From Corylus avellana (Eukaryota; Streptophyta; Magnoliopsida; Fagales; Betulaceae), in the NCBI RefSeq assembly GCF_901000735.1, contig NC_081542.1:48828088-48892087 (forward strand): a stretch of DNA of 64,000 bases. Reading direction: 5' to 3'. The notes under the pieces were generated by a model. That model saw nothing but the letters and a program-made list of their open reading frames with translations. It did not search any database and was not told where the DNA came from. Both the position numbers and the translations under genes were made by a program. Positions 1-12,767 of this stretch are shown one piece after another (within the stretch, counting starts at the first letter, position 1; every line of letters starts with the position of its first letter).

Positions 1-605
1 CTACTAAATCAAAATTTAATAGTAATTCATCAAAAATTCAATGGTAATTTCAAAGTTACTAATTTCAAAGTATATAACTTAAAAACGCAATTAAATATTT
101 TATAAAATTGTGATTTAGTCTTTAAAATTGTACTTATAACCAACCTGAGGTGGGAAGAACCCTAAATCTGATCCGTGCTGGCTTCAGGCAGAATTTAGAA
201 GGGAGTGTGATCCATTAATTCAAAGAACTTAATTTACACCTCTACATGAAGCTGGACTACTCTTTACTTCCTGTTGTTCCACTTTCCCATCATTTTCTTA
301 TTTACGCTTGCATTCATATTTACCTATTTACAATCCCAAATCACACTAGTTTCTAGAAAGCATTTTGGCTGAACTAAATAACTGATAAAAATAATGCAAA
401 AAAAAAAGGGGGAGGGGGGAAGGCGTCACAATAAGAATTTGATCTTTAATTGTCAACAAAAAACACAGCCTTAAAAAAATTATTTCACATCATTTATCCA
501 CTTCTGAAAACACATTCTGGGTCTTAAGTAGATAGAACTGGTTTACTTCTTCAGTACAGTACCAATTATGTCATGTCCAGAGTGCAAAGTTCTGGGCGCA
601 GCTAG
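1..605. other. Intergenic / probable 3' UTR of the UBX gene
   Basis: AT-rich sequence with no supportable ORF. The part nearest 606 is probably the 3' untranslated region of the minus-strand UBX gene. A short purine run at about 399-421 is low-complexity. I see nothing else that can be named. Confidence 0.5.
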
Positions 606-3187
606 CTAGAATTTCTGCATAACAACTGAATTGGCAAGACCTGACTGCTCAATCGTTTGAGCTGCATCACTAAGAAGCTTGGGAGGGAACCCCATCATCT
701 GAAGATGATAATTTCTTGCACCACCAGGCCTAGATGCATCAATGAAGGAGCGAATGTCATTGATAGTATGGTGGTAATTAAAATGTGCTATCAGGCGGGT
801 CCCATCAGCCAATCTAAGCTGAATGGAGGTTGATGGTAATGTTTCATCCACAACCAGGCCCATGGAAGCTGTTGGAGCAGAGTTGAGAGAAGTGGAAACA
901 ACAGTTGGCTCGGCTGCCACTGGAGTAGAGCTGCTACCTAGCGTTCTTCCCACACCCTGAAATGGAACATGGCGCTTCTCTGGTTCCTGCAAGAAAGGAA
1001 ATATGGCATGCTGGTAAATTTCGTATCCTCGACTGGACTTTTTTTTTTTTTTTTTAAATGATATGGAACTGCACAAAGGCAGGGCCCTTTGGACCCACTC
1101 CTAAGCAGTACACCCCGGATATACGACCCCACCCACCAAATCCATGAATTAGGTAATTCAGGAGAACTCCTAGTGTGGAATCGAACCCAAGATGTCTGGC
1201 TCATCCCAAGCCCACATTTGATCACATATGAGAGCACATAGATGCATTAACAGATACACTATGACTTCATAATTGTAATACCCTGACTGGGTTTACATTT
1301 CAATAATCATTGAGTGATTGTTTTACATAATTCTACAAGTTAAGACCGACAACATGTATTGACCCTAGTCCCATATCATGATATATAGGAAAGCAATGCA
1401 ACAGATTAAACATTAAAGAGAGTACTCACAGGGCAGTTCTCATTTCTCCTTATCAGATTGACATGAACTGAGGACCTCCTATCTGCAGGTTCAAGCTCTT
1501 TTGGGCACTCGGACTTTCTGATACTCTGCATTGAGATGTAACACAATCATTAACACAACACGAACACTGATGGTACTATGAAAAAGAGTGGGAGAAACCC
1601 AGCACTGATGAACTTGTAATTGGTTAACAGTCAATGAACAGGAAAGAAAGTACAATGTAATAAACAATCAATCTGCGTGATCATAACCAAAGTCATCCAC
1701 ATTAACTCACGAAGAAGATGGGAAAGATACAGACTGAATGCAACATCTAAGCCTGCAAGACATTTTCTTTTTCTCGTACAACTAACAAATGCCACAAAAA
1801 TAAACCAAAGCCATCAACCTCAACGAGAAATTCTTTTATTCATTTTCTGTTTCTTCTTCCTGCTCCTTTATTTTTTAAAAGGATTCAAAGCCATTATGGC
1901 TATTACCTCTAAGAAAGCCGCATTTTCAGGATCGTCCAACCTCCTCAACTGGCCGTCATTTACAGTGAAACCATTACTCCAGAAAACAATGTTGTGAACA
2001 ACACTCTCAGGCTGCTGAGGAGCAGCTTGTACAGTTTCCCCAGAAAGTAATCTACCAGTTCCTGTAAAGCTGCTTGAGCTTGAAGAGGGACCAAGTTGTT
2101 CAATAGGCCCTTCAACTGCACCCAGTTGCCTTGCTTGATTAAATATCGCATCCACATCATTTGCCTTATTAGGATCTTGGACGAGCATTCCACTGCAATT
2201 ATTAATACTACAGATCTTAGCCATATCATAAGCACTTCTAACAGTAACACAACTCCATAAATGGTAAAAATTAGTATATATTTGAGGATCATGCTTGATT
2301 ACAATTTCTAAATCAATCATGTAAAATATAGCCAATATTGGTTAAGAATTCGGTGCAACCATTACACCTCACGATTTCAGCATCTGTTGTGATTATACGG
2401 AAAACATTCTCCCAAATCAAGGGTTTCAGATCTTTCATGCCTTTCTGAACTCTGATAATTTTTAATTTTCAAAATTCTAGCACATTGTGATTAAACAACA
2501 CTAAGCAAGGTTCAGTGACTCCAGTCGGAATTCTAGGAAATATCGTAAAAATGAAGACAGCAGTTGAAAGTGTGGCAAAAGGGCAAAGATATGTGTCTTT
2601 GATCTTGTCCAGGCGTGTTAGGGAAACAAAGGAAAACGCATCACATATCCCACTGTGATTGGTCTCTTTCATAAGCAAATCTTAATCAGAGTCCTTAATG
2701 AATTCTAATTATACATATTGCTTCTCAAGCACATCCCTAATGTAAACAATCATCACTTCCTTATTTGTTAAATTTTTGAAAGTTAAGCATTCATTCTTTG
2801 ACTGCATCAATATTTTCTAAACCACAAATTTTCAATTCAATATTCTCGGTAACCAAACACACCAACAGAACATCTAAACAGACCTACTTGGGCAGCTAAT
2901 AAAGCTCCAATACAGTGAAATGAAGTAGAATAATCATTCTCCAGAGGAACAAAAGATCAAATTTGAACAAAGGAGCTGAAAATTCGATTTAAATAGGGAT
3001 TTAAAAAAGTGGAATAGAAAACTAGGGTTTAGAGAAGAGACCTCTTCTCGCCACCAGTGTAGTACTCTTGGGGGCTATCGGAGTCGCTGTCCGAATCGGC
3101 GGACGGCCGGTTCAGATCGGAGAGCGTGCGTATACCGCCGGCTCGACTGCTCGAGGGCTTCGAAGGCTTCTTGTCGCGTGATGCCAT
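606..3187 (-). CDS. PUX4: Plant UBX domain-containing protein 4-like (SEP + UBX), CDC48 adaptor
   Basis: Four exons on the minus strand, 3187-3042, 2192-1907, 1525-1430 and 986-606, join in frame to give 302 residues, close to what I recall for Arabidopsis PUX4. The N-terminus is basic, then Ser/Asp-rich (about residues 1-48), ending in a YYTGGEK motif typical of p47/PUX proteins. A SEP domain follows (about 105-150, with the run [12 protein letters not shown]), and a C-terminal UBX domain (about 225-302) with an LRLADGTR beta-strand and an FPPK loop. Family knowledge: SEP/UBX proteins bind the N-domain of the CDC48/p97 ATPase and direct it to substrates. The start ATG at 3187-3185 is the first in the conserved N-terminal frame, and TAG is at 608-606. 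The last intron (987-1429) holds a SINE-like insertion. The symbol is by resemblance; PUX3 or PUX5 are less likely. Confidence 0.92.
1040..1235 (-). mobile_element. SINE-like retroposon in the last intron of the UBX gene
   Basis: Read on the minus strand, a GC-richer block contains a perfect Pol III B-box-like run (GGTTCGATTCC, complement near 1178-1188) and ends in an A run of about 18 (T run at about 1040-1057 on the plus strand). This is the layout of a tRNA-related SINE inserted antisense to the chromosome strand but in the gene's own direction. I could not find convincing target-site duplications, so the limits are approximate. Confidence 0.5.
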
Positions 3188-5128
3188 TGATTTCTGCGAT
3201 TCCGATAGAGAAAGACAGAAAGAAAAAGAGAGTCGGTTTAGTTTTGTTCCTTTGGGTTATATTGTAATGTGACCTCACGCTCTTCTGAAGCGCGTAAACC
3301 AATGAATTGAGCCCCTTCTTAAATAAATTGTACTCATCTTTTGAGATGACCATTTGTATTGACGTGTCATGATTGAATTGAATCAAGATCGGAGTATAAA
3401 ATCATTAGTTGCTCTAATTTTAGTTTAAATTGTATGAAAATATAAATATAAATTTGATTTATTTAATTAAATAGATCAAATTTATCAATAATATAGTATA
3501 AAAAATTATAAACACTACTACTCATCACCTAAAGCGCGCCATTTTGGTACATAATGGCGGTTTCTCTTAACTAAATTTAGATAAAAGCTTAAAAATTTTT
3601 ACTCAAATGAATTTCTTCGATATTCTTAAACTACCATCTAAGCTACAATAATACCTTATAATTCGATGATTGTAATTTGTAAGCACTAAAAAAGTCTCTC
3701 TTTCTCCCTCTTCCTTTTCTCTTTTGCGACAAGCTTTTAGATATCCCCTCTCCATCGTCCATCGACATTGTCATCCAACCTCCTCTCTTCCTTCTCTCAG
3801 CTCCTGAGGTTAGTTTTACATGTGTTTCTTTTATTTGGTGATTTTTGTTTCTATCAGTCGCTGATTTTCATCTTTCCTAAACGTTGTTCTCTGAATCCCT
3901 TTTCTTTAATGGTAATGAGTGGCTTTGAATCTTGATGCCTTGTGTTTCTTGAGGGTTTGAATTTGGGAATCTTCTTGGTGGGTTTAAGGGTGGAAAAATT
4001 TTAGCAACTTTTTGGGTTTGTCTGTGAACAGCTGGGTGGTTTTGGGGGGCAGAAGATTAGAGGGGTTGACCTAATTTAGGTGTCTGGTAGGGGGATTTCT
4101 TTTGGGGCTGTGGCCTGTGGGATTAGATTTTGGTCATTTTTAGAAAGTGGGTATGTGTTAATGGAGTGGTTTTAGGTTTTTGATGGGTTTTGGACTTGGT
4201 TTTTGAAGGCATATGCGTGGTTCTCTTAAATCTACTGGTAGATTTGTGGCAGTTTTGCTGGAAAATTTAGTGGGATTCTGCAAATTCAAGTGCTGTTTCC
4301 TTGTGATTTTTGTTTGTGTAGTTTGTCTGTAGCTGGTTCTTGGTGGGGGTTATTGGGTGTTATTGGTTGGTTTTATTATGTGGGTTTGTCTTAGTTTTAC
4401 ATTCCAAGTTGTGATTTTGATGGAATTTGTAGATTTGAGGTAGATTTCCCTTTTTCAATGTGGGAATTTTACTACTCGGGAAGGTTGTTGCAAATAAGAA
4501 CCTCTGCTGTTTGATGGCAAAGTATTCCAATTAGTTGGTTCACCACTCCTGGAAATGCTTCTGAACAGCTTCACATGATCTATTCTTAGCAGTATTCTAT
4601 AGGACCCGACTTTCCAGTCTGTTGTTCTACTCGAAGTCTACAAAATCAGGATTATTTTCGCAAATTCCTTTATAAAAACTGCTATGCTAAAAAAATATTT
4701 GTAATCAGCAAATTCCAGATGAGCTCCCAGGTTGTAAATTAGGGAAAGAGGAAGTAGGGCAACGATTGAAATGGTTTAGCCACTCCCACCGAACCATTGG
4801 AATCGTGGAACTACAGTCTATACCCCGTGGCCGAAAAGGTGGTTAAGCCATCCTACAATGCAATCAATTCCTTATCTCTCTTGTGTGATGACATCTTGAG
4901 CTGTTCACTTAAAATGAATGGACAATACCATAATTGCATTACTCACAAAAAAAAAAATAATAAATTAAATACCATAACTGTACTCTTTCCAATAACCAAC
5001 TTAAGCATGTCCATACCGTAATTTTGTCCATTTCTTAAAACTATAGTTGAGTAAGGAATTAAAATAACTTTACCAACAGGCTAGTGGTGCTTGTTAAGCT
5101 TCTCTTGGACAAAGGGAAGCATTGGGCA
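3188..5128. promoter_or_regulatory. Divergent promoter region and probable 5' leader/intron of the plus-strand gene
   Basis: About 500 bp (3188-3690) separate the UBX start codon from a pyrimidine-rich block (about 3690-3805, CT repeats) that looks like the 5' UTR of the next gene. A plausible 5' UTR intron starts after CTGAG at about 3808 (GTTAGT) and ends at the CAG at about 5077-5079, about 50 bp before the ATG at 5129. The intron body is T/G-rich, as plant leader introns often are. This is inference from composition and splice-like sites only. Confidence 0.4.
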
Positions 5129-5644
5129 ATGGAAGACCAGACTGGTCGAACAGGAGCCAACCGTGGCGTAGGAAACGCTGAGAGCCGTTTAAAATATGCT
5201 GTTGATGCAGGATTCTTATCAGGCGCTCACCCGAACGCCCCTGACCTTGATGACGAAGAATCCAACCAACCTGCAAGCTCTGACTCGGAGAGCTGCGACT
5301 CAGTTGGTGAGTCTGAGCCGCCGCACGGGTTGGCCAATTTGGCGGCGAGCTTCCGAGTCTTCTCCGAGTCGTTGTTGAGGATGGAGCGAGCGCAGCTAGA
5401 GATGGCCAAGGCGAGGGAGGCTTCGCGATTGGAAGCAGAGAAGCGGCGTGTTGAGTTGGAGGCCGAGTTAACTCGGATGCTGCTGCAGACTCAGCTGCAG
5501 ATTGCCTCGTTTGTCTCACGCCAGAGTCCAAGTCGGAAGCGGAAGCGCGCCGAAGAAAATGAGTCACCAACGATATCTGAAAGGTGCAGTCCAAGAATCT
5601 CTTTCCTTGACTCGGCTGAGTCATTGGCTTATTTGACTTACTGA
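5129..5644 (+). CDS. Small acidic coiled-coil nuclear-type protein, uncharacterised plant family
   Basis: An uninterrupted ORF of 171 residues from the ATG at 5129 to TGA at 5642-5644. Order of features: a Gly/Asn-rich start, an acidic Ser/Asp/Glu stretch (about residues 40-70), then a long charged helix (about 75-135) rich in Arg/Glu/Ala with heptad-like Leu/Met (LLRMERAQLEMAKAREASRL), a basic KRKR patch that could be a nuclear signal (about 145-150), and a Ser-rich tail. The helix resembles the C-terminal coiled coil of trihelix (ASIL-type) factors and of small proteins annotated like At4g22160, but no trihelix DNA-binding domain is present. In-frame codons upstream of this ATG lack an ATG, so this start is preferred. 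Function unknown; a partner-binding or dimerising role is a guess. Confidence 0.6.
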   Translation: MEDQTGRTGANRGVGNAESRLKYAVDAGFLSGAHPNAPDLDDEESNQPASSDSESCDSVGESEPPHGLANLAASFRVFSESLLRMERAQLEMAKAREASRLEAEKRRVELEAELTRMLLQTQLQIASFVSRQSPSRKRKRAEENESPTISERCSPRISFLDSAESLAYLTY

Positions 5645-6547
5645 GTTGTTAATTATTGCAGGGAAGGAGCTTTGCTGTTTGGTTTAATCCAGTGCAATTT
5701 GCTGTTTTGAAGTTACTTGTGGCTCTAAATGCTGGGAAATTTTATGTAATGGTTTCCTTCTTCCTTTAGAAAATAATAATAAAAGTAGATCGCGTATTGG
5801 TGATACTCCATATTGCTTAAGAACCTTTTCATTTCATTTTAAGTGAAGTAAATCTCCAGATTAATTTCCCATATGTAATAGGGTATATATTACTATGAAT
5901 ATGGACAAAGTTTTCCTTCAAACTGGATTGGAGAAAGTTCCTTCAACCTAGTCTATACCCCATTTCAACATATTATTTTTTAATTAATTTATTATGGTTT
6001 TGCAATATCAGTATTTACCACCTAATACCCATCAGATTAATGGTGCACACTCATACATCCTTAGTTAGAGTAATGTTACACATACATTCTTAGGTGGCAC
6101 TCGCTCTCACTATTAATTTAAGATAAATTATTATTGAATATTGATTCAATGATGAGAGTGAGAGTCACCTAAGGGTAAGAGAGTGTGAGCGAGAGTGAAA
6201 GAATAAGAGTAATATTATTCATATTTATTATACTTATATAAAATAATACAAAAAATTATTGTTGATAAACACCTAATGAATAAAATTCACTGCAAAAACA
6301 TCAAAATTTTCCGTGTACCCTCTATCTCCATCACAACACCGCCGTCCAATCCACCTTAATCAAAGGAAATCAGCAAAAGCATGAAATAAGATCTTCATTT
6401 AATAGCTATTATATTATGTAAAATAATATAAAAATTTACAAAATTTACTGTTGATAAAACCTAATGCATAAAATTTACTGCAAAAATATCAAAGCTGTCT
6501 ATGAACCCTCTCTCTCCATACAACACCACCGGTCCAATCCACCTTAA
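5645..6547. other. Intergenic: MITE remnants and a duplicated 3' UTR block
   Basis: Holds a truncated copy of the GGACAAAG foldback family (about 5903-5962), a small foldback element (about 6064-6220), and two direct repeats of about 150 bp (6228-6380 and 6408-6555) that overlap the 3' end of the neighbouring AAA ATPase gene. Confidence 0.6.
6064..6220. mobile_element. Small foldback MITE
   Basis: Inverted halves: the left arm carries TTAGGTGGCACTCGCTCTCA and the right arm the near complement TGAGAGTGAGAGTCACCTAA, with AT-rich sequence between. Outer ends read GAGTAATGTTAC and AGAGTAATATT. Exact ends and target duplication are unclear. Confidence 0.5.
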
Positions 6548-6555
6548 TCAACATA
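6228..6555. repeat. Direct tandem repeat over the 3' end of the AAA ATPase gene
   Basis: Two diverged units of about 150-175 bp. Both contain CACTGCAAAA or TACTGCAAAA, then a CCCTCT block and finally CCAATCCACCTTAATCAA (at about 6347 and 6534). The right unit includes the stop codon of the ATPase gene (TGA, 6550-6548). The left unit is a duplicated 3' UTR copy. Confidence 0.65.
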
Positions 6556-9500
6556 AATCCAACTGAGGGTTCTTTCCGAGAGGACGAGAGTTTTGAACCT
6601 TTTGGTCTGCAATAATACTAAGTAAAGCCTTCCGCCGAGTCATGGCACTCTCTACGTATTCTTGCAGAGGAGGAAGACCCCCTTGTTCTGCATCTTTAGG
6701 AGCTTGTCCTCGAATTATCTATCAAATCATGGAGAGTTGTCAACAATAACATGGGATCAGGCGAAAGAAAGAAAAAATGGACTAATACTACTGAAAAGAT
6801 TGATGTAATGTTTGTTAATATGTTTTGGGAAGTGTTTTTTGGTTTTTGGTTTGGAAACAAAAAATTTTATGATGTGACAAAATGTGAATACAGTTTTGAG
6901 AGTTTTATATTTTGGGTTGTTTGTTAATATTTTTGTTTTGAGAATAGAAGACAAAAGATGAAAAGAGAATTTTAACAAAATAGCTATATATCATTACCTT
7001 TGATGCCCACGATCGCTCAGCTTGTTGACATACATCTCTAATATCCCTTCCGGACATTCTGAAATGGCAAGGGCCAGAGAAAGTTGCAAGACAATTAACA
7101 ATAACGCAAACACAAAATTATTCTATTTAGGTTTTCAAAAGTTGATGAACAATGCACACATAATGGTCAATTTCAATTTAAATAAATAATCAGTCAGGTC
7201 AAACTTCAAAAAGAGAAAAAGTAGTAAGAAGATAATTGAAAGTTGGGGTCAACTTAATTGAGCTAAATTGAACTGAAATAGAAGATAATTGGCATATTCC
7301 ACATGTTTTCTAGAATGTGCCATAACCTGGGTCAAACTTACTCTTCTGTAACTCTTGCAAATTGATCCAATTCAGGTTTGGTTAGCTGCTTTGCATACTG
7401 AGCTGCTATTTCCTGACGATTTTGTTGATCAGGTAAGCCGAAAGTAATCATTGAATCAAACCGACTGAAACAACATGGATAAAATAAATGTTAGAACACA
7501 TTCCCATCAATTCTTGGTACAATTGTCATCTACAGAGGAAAATGTGTGCCAACTTACCTAATTAAAGCAGGATCAAGGTCTTGCTTTCTATTTGTTGCAG
7601 CAATTACCACGACTTTTTTATCCTGTTCAAATCCATCAATCTGCGTGGAAAAACTAGATTAAAGGCAGAGCGATAACTGCAGAATATCCCAATTAGAACA
7701 GCCACTGATAGTAAATTCACAAGTGTATTAAAACACATAACATGACATGGGCATCCAGACCCTTTTCTGTAGAGTGTAAACCCTTTCTTTCAAGTCTACA
7801 ATAAACAACTTTAATGTTAGAAAGACAAACTACACGGCTCATTTCCTGTATTGTAAAGCAACGGAAAAACCCAGTTTCACCTGTCGCAACAACACTGATA
7901 AGATTCTGCGTGTAGCTTCATGCATTTCACTATCACGAGCAATAGCAAAGGAATCAATCTGTGATAGGAAGCAATAGTATGTTTAATAGGAAATTAAACA
8001 GCTGCAACATGAGCATAAGATAAAGAAGATCACTAAGCATAAAAAAGAAAGGACAAGAATGATGACACACAGAATAATATAATCTATTGCAAAATATATA
8101 AGAAAGTCATTGTATAAGCAACAAAAGCTTCAGTTACCTCGTCAAGAAAAATGATAGCACCATTAGGGAGTTCATTGGCAAGCGAAAACACTTTGCCTAA
8201 TAGACGTTCGCTTTCACCATAGTACTTTGACATGACAACCTCCAGTGGCACGTACATCAAAGGTACACCCTGTCAAGTAATGCACAAGCTCATTCTCAGA
8301 TCATAAAAAATTCAAGTACACAGACAGAAAACTTTTGGATCATCAAAAATTCAAGTACATAGACAGAAAACTAAGTGATTCCATTGATGGAGCGATGAAT
8401 CAAAATCTTATACTATCCTACTTGAACTATTTTGAAGTTTGTGATTCATGCGCATCCAAATCCTGTCAATGTAAGTTAATATGCTCCAATTTATATGGCA
8501 GACCAACAGGTAACGCAAGCATTTGACCCATGTGCAGTGCAAACCATATTAGCAGAATCTACTCGTACAACACCAAAAAATATAGTAGCAGTAATGTAAG
8601 GCTTTTAAACCATTGCATATACCTAGGTAAATAAAAGCAGCTGATTACAACTAAAGAGTATTTAAGAAAAATAAAAACAGTAAATTTCAATCCTAACATA
8701 AGAACTATTGAAATAGTATATAGCCCCCCCGCTCACCGCTTGATTAGCAATAACACGAGCACAAGATGTCTTCCCTGTACCTGAAATTCAAATTCATTAT
8801 CAGTAAGCTTGTCTAACATCTTTTTTTTTTTTGATAAGTAATAAGCTTGTCTAACATCTAATATAAATTCTAGAATGAAAAACTTAATTACCTCAGGACA
8901 GTTCTCACTTTTCATATTCAGAAGGCAAGCAAAATAGTCCCAAGATATGCAATGCAGAATTTTGTTAAGATAAAAATGGGACTTCCTATCACCCCCCAAC
9001 AAACAACACAAAAGCAGTTTGAATATTATACACAGACATGATACATTTGGAAAAAACATGCTAATAATCCCATGTTGCTAGGTGTTCAAACAATTTAGTC
9101 CCATTAAAAAAATATAGAGGAAAAATTTGGCTTGACAAGTTGGGAAGATTGCTTTTGCGCAATTAGTGGAAATGTGCCATCCATTAGATCCCATCTTTTA
9201 AAATGCTTAATGTTTTGTTTCCTTTGTGCATCACATCATCAATTGGATGCATTTGTGCCAAGTTCGACTTAGTTCTATGTATCAGCTAGAGACTTGCCTC
9301 AATAGTTTACAAAAATGATCAAGGAGGGGGGGAAATATTCTGCAAGTACTACATAAGTAAATGAATTCAAACATAACTAGACATCTAATTAGTCTGGGCT
9401 AAAAGGGCATACCTGGTGGACCTTCAAAGAGCACAGCTCGAGGCCTGTTTGACTCAAATTTACACCGAGTCCCACGAGCAATATCATCATATACTTCAGG

Positions 9501-12262
9501 ACTATGCAGAGCCAACAGTATCGTGTCCTCTATCTCTCTACACAACCAACAATCAAAGATAGGTATACATAAGCACTTCTATACAGAGAAGCATGGATGC
9601 ACCAATAATCAAACAAATGTAAAAGTACAAAAAGAAGAGACATAATATATAAACATGCTAAGACCAGAGAATACTAACCACAATGAGCAGTCTCCAGTAG
9701 AGATCATCGGAACAAGAAAAATGAATAACTAAACTACTTGACTTATGTAGTTTTACTGGCTCTTCAAATGGAGATAGTACAGGCTATACCTAGTCCTTGA
9801 ACTAATGCACGTACAAGAATTAGTTAACATGCTTCGCATGGAATACCATGTTTGCCATATAATTCATTATGCAAACAAGCAGCCATATTCTGTTTCAAAA
9901 CATTAGAAGCAAAAAACTTTTACAAAAGAAAGAGGCGAATATTTTTGCTGCTGATGCCTATTCCTAAACATAGGCCATGAGATCCCACCTCATTATCATT
10001 CTTATTGTGGTTAAAGTTTTCATAAGTTAACAAATAGAATAGTACACAAAATTCAAATGAAAATATAGCAACAATGGATGCAAAACACCCTAGTCCTTAC
10101 ATACCGTTTTTGCTGATCATATCCAGCAATATTGTCCCATGATATCTCACTGTTTGAGGAAAAATCACGGGCTTCATCAAGTCCATAAATTCTCACTCCC
10201 ATGGACTCAAGACTAGCAACTGTTTTTTCTGCAGATGGCACCCTTGCAGTACCTTCCCTTGGTTTTCTTTCTAATGTCTTATTCTGTCCCAACTTCCCAC
10301 CAGCTAATTCTAAAGCAGACACAAAAGCATCAAGCTCTTTGGGACTCAAGCTCCCCGGCTTTATGAATTCAATTTCCTGCAATTTATGCTAACTGATAAG
10401 AAAAATCTCCTAATTCACAAGTTTTTATTTGTGATAAATAAGATGCACTAAAAAGCAAAAATAAAAAATTCATGGGATAATGGATTCATCAACTAAAACA
10501 AATGAATACTAACAGCTTTTTCTGAGCTAATGAGTGATCCAAATATGAGGATGCATAAATTGCTGTCAACTGCGCTTATATTTTTTGAATTCCCCACATC
10601 CCCTTCAACTTCCATCTTTTTCTCTGGATGAGTAAGTGTGAGTTGCCAAGCAACTGAGCTGCAATAGCTCACAAACCAGAAAGCCTTATTTAGTACACTT
10701 CAAGTAATGCCCCTGACTAACATAGATACAATGACATAAATTAAGTGCAACATAAGGCGTAAGCACACAGTTGATTAGAATGGAAAGACAACTGAAGGAT
10801 ACTGAAACTCATTTTAAAAGATAATGACATAAATTAAGAGCAACATAAGGCAGAAGCTCACAGTTAATTAGGACAAAAAGACAACTGAACGACGCTAAAA
10901 GTGACTTAACCTGTCCCAAGCACGCAACAACATATCTGAGCCACCACCCCGCTCTTCAACCTTCAGTCCAAGATGTGAAACAAGGTTTGTAATCAGTTGT
11001 GAAATTTCACATGCAGGAGGAATTTGGAATTTTATAGTGACCTGTAATGCAATATACGCTTCTGTCAAATATATTTTCTTCAAGTACAGAAGTACTCCCG
11101 TACTATGGATTTTAAATGAAAAGGAACTGCATTTGTAACTTAATTTTAAATTAAAGAAAAGAGTAAAGCAACCTCAAATAAAATCCAGACACAAATTTTC
11201 CTGGAATAACTAGAAATAGAAGTGGTAGAAGACGTTTTCAAAGAAACTGATCTTAGAGACGCAAGTTCATGGTTTTACCCTGTTATAACTACAAAAATAT
11301 CAAATTTTGAATCTCATCATGCATTAGAAATATTTACACTGCACAAGGATAAAGAAACTATCAAGGCCCAAGATGTATCCCTATAGGCTAAATGAAATTA
11401 CAAGTGAAGTAGTACCAATCAGAGGCCACTAAATGAACCATATTTAACACAGTAAATTCTAAAAAAGTGAATGCAACAACCTTTTGGCCCTTAACACCAA
11501 CAGTAAAGCGGGGATAAGAACCACGTGCTATTCCTTTACTTCGAAGCAATTCTTCAATTTGCTGTCGTTCTTTCTTGGCAGTTTCCTCCAATTCTGCATA
11601 CTTTGGAGAAGATTCTGACGGCAAAGGACAATTGACGGCAGCCTGGAGAAAGCCAAGTTCAAAGAATGCAGCTTCAACATAATAACCACTCACAAAGCAC
11701 ACACATTCCAAGTAACAACATGTGTGCGCACACAAACATAATTACTACTTTTTTTGTAAGAAAAAACCATAGATGACCAACATAGCATACACAAGAACAA
11801 TCAATTTACACAAACCTCGTCGCCATCTGCACAGGCCATTTCTAGCACCCCGGCTCCAAACAAACCAGCCAAGACGGCTGGACATACAGAATAAGCATGG
11901 GGCACCGATCTTAGTGGCCGAACTTCAGATGCATTAGAATGACTCTGGTGCTCACCACACCCTGCACGGTTCATTACTAAACATAAATTTTTGCTTAATT
12001 ATATAACAATAGGCATTAAAATTACACGGATGACACAATTAAAGCCAACCATTATTAACGCACATCACAACTATGCCTAAGAGAAACGTAACAGTGAAAC
12101 AAAAATGATAATTGAAAATAAGAATTAGAGAAGCGTACGGTGGTAAAGGCAGCGAGGAAATCCACGGGAGCGGGGAAGTGTAGGGGTCGGGATTAGGGCT
12201 TTGGGGGAGGGGACAGTACGCCATTCCCTAGCTGCTCTCACTAGTCGGCCCAGAACCGCCAT
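6548..12262 (-). CDS. AAA-type ATPase with predicted organelle-targeting N-terminus
   Basis: Fourteen exons (12262-12139, 11961-11816, 11642-11481, 11041-10911, 10658-10514, 10376-10105, 9537-9413, 8780-8737, 8269-8138, 7958-7881, 7640-7558, 7464-7342, 7058-6998, 6718-6548) join in frame to 598 residues. One AAA module lies in the C-terminal half: Walker A GPPGTGKT (about 365-372, split by an intron), Walker B IIFLDE (about 422-427), sensor-1 AATNR and an SRFD second-region-of-homology Arg. The CDC48/FtsH-like core is preceded by a region with a charged helix and a DNIAGYDQQKR lead-in. The start at 12262 gives an Arg/Ala/Leu-rich, acid-poor leader like a mitochondrial transit peptide; a shorter out-of-frame ORF from 12224 would lose it. 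Family: AAA proteins unfold or remodel proteins with ATP. The specific substrate is unknown, and I cannot assign a named subfamily with certainty. Confidence 0.86.
8804..8859. mobile_element. Minimal 20-bp retroposon insertion with 18-bp target duplication
   Basis: An 18-bp sequence (taagcttgtctaacatct) occurs at 8804-8821 and again, without a mismatch, at 8842-8859. Between them are only 20 bp: 11 T then gataagtaa. On the minus strand this is a short 3' tail TTACTTATC followed by an A run. It fits a LINE- or SINE-driven insertion truncated to almost nothing. It lies in an intron of the AAA ATPase gene, just downstream of the exon coding the Walker A Lys-Thr. Confidence 0.75.
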
Positions 12263-12767
12263 GGCTGTGTGCGAGGTCAGTGTGATTTTTGATCTCTCTT
12301 TCTCTCTGTATGGGCGAGCGTGGCGCGGAAGGTGCCGCTCGGTGGGTCAAAGTTTTGGTAGCAAAGTAGTCCATCAAACAACCAACATGTATCAAAAACG
12401 TCACTTATTTTTTTATATTTTTATAACATGCCAATTCTTTTAACAAATAAAATAATAAAATAATTGTAAAAAAAAAAAAAAAAAAAAAAAACCAACGCAA
12501 ATTTTAAAAAGTACAAAAAAACCAATAGGCGAATAAAAACCAAAAAAAAAAAAAATTGAAATAAATAAATAATTTGTCACTATAGTTATCTTAAATTATA
12601 AATTACTTCATATCGTATGAAAGTAAATCAAAAGTTCTTAATTCCATCTCAAACATAAATAATTAGTCACTATAGTTGACCTAAATCACAACCGTCATTA
12701 ATTCCATCCCAAACACATTTTTCTCCGCTAATTTGGCGGATTTCTGTTCAAATGCATCCCAAGAGTT

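Noticed and set aside
5094..5624. 176-codon minus-strand ORF
   Set aside because: Shadow of the coiled-coil gene; no motif and no sensible start context.
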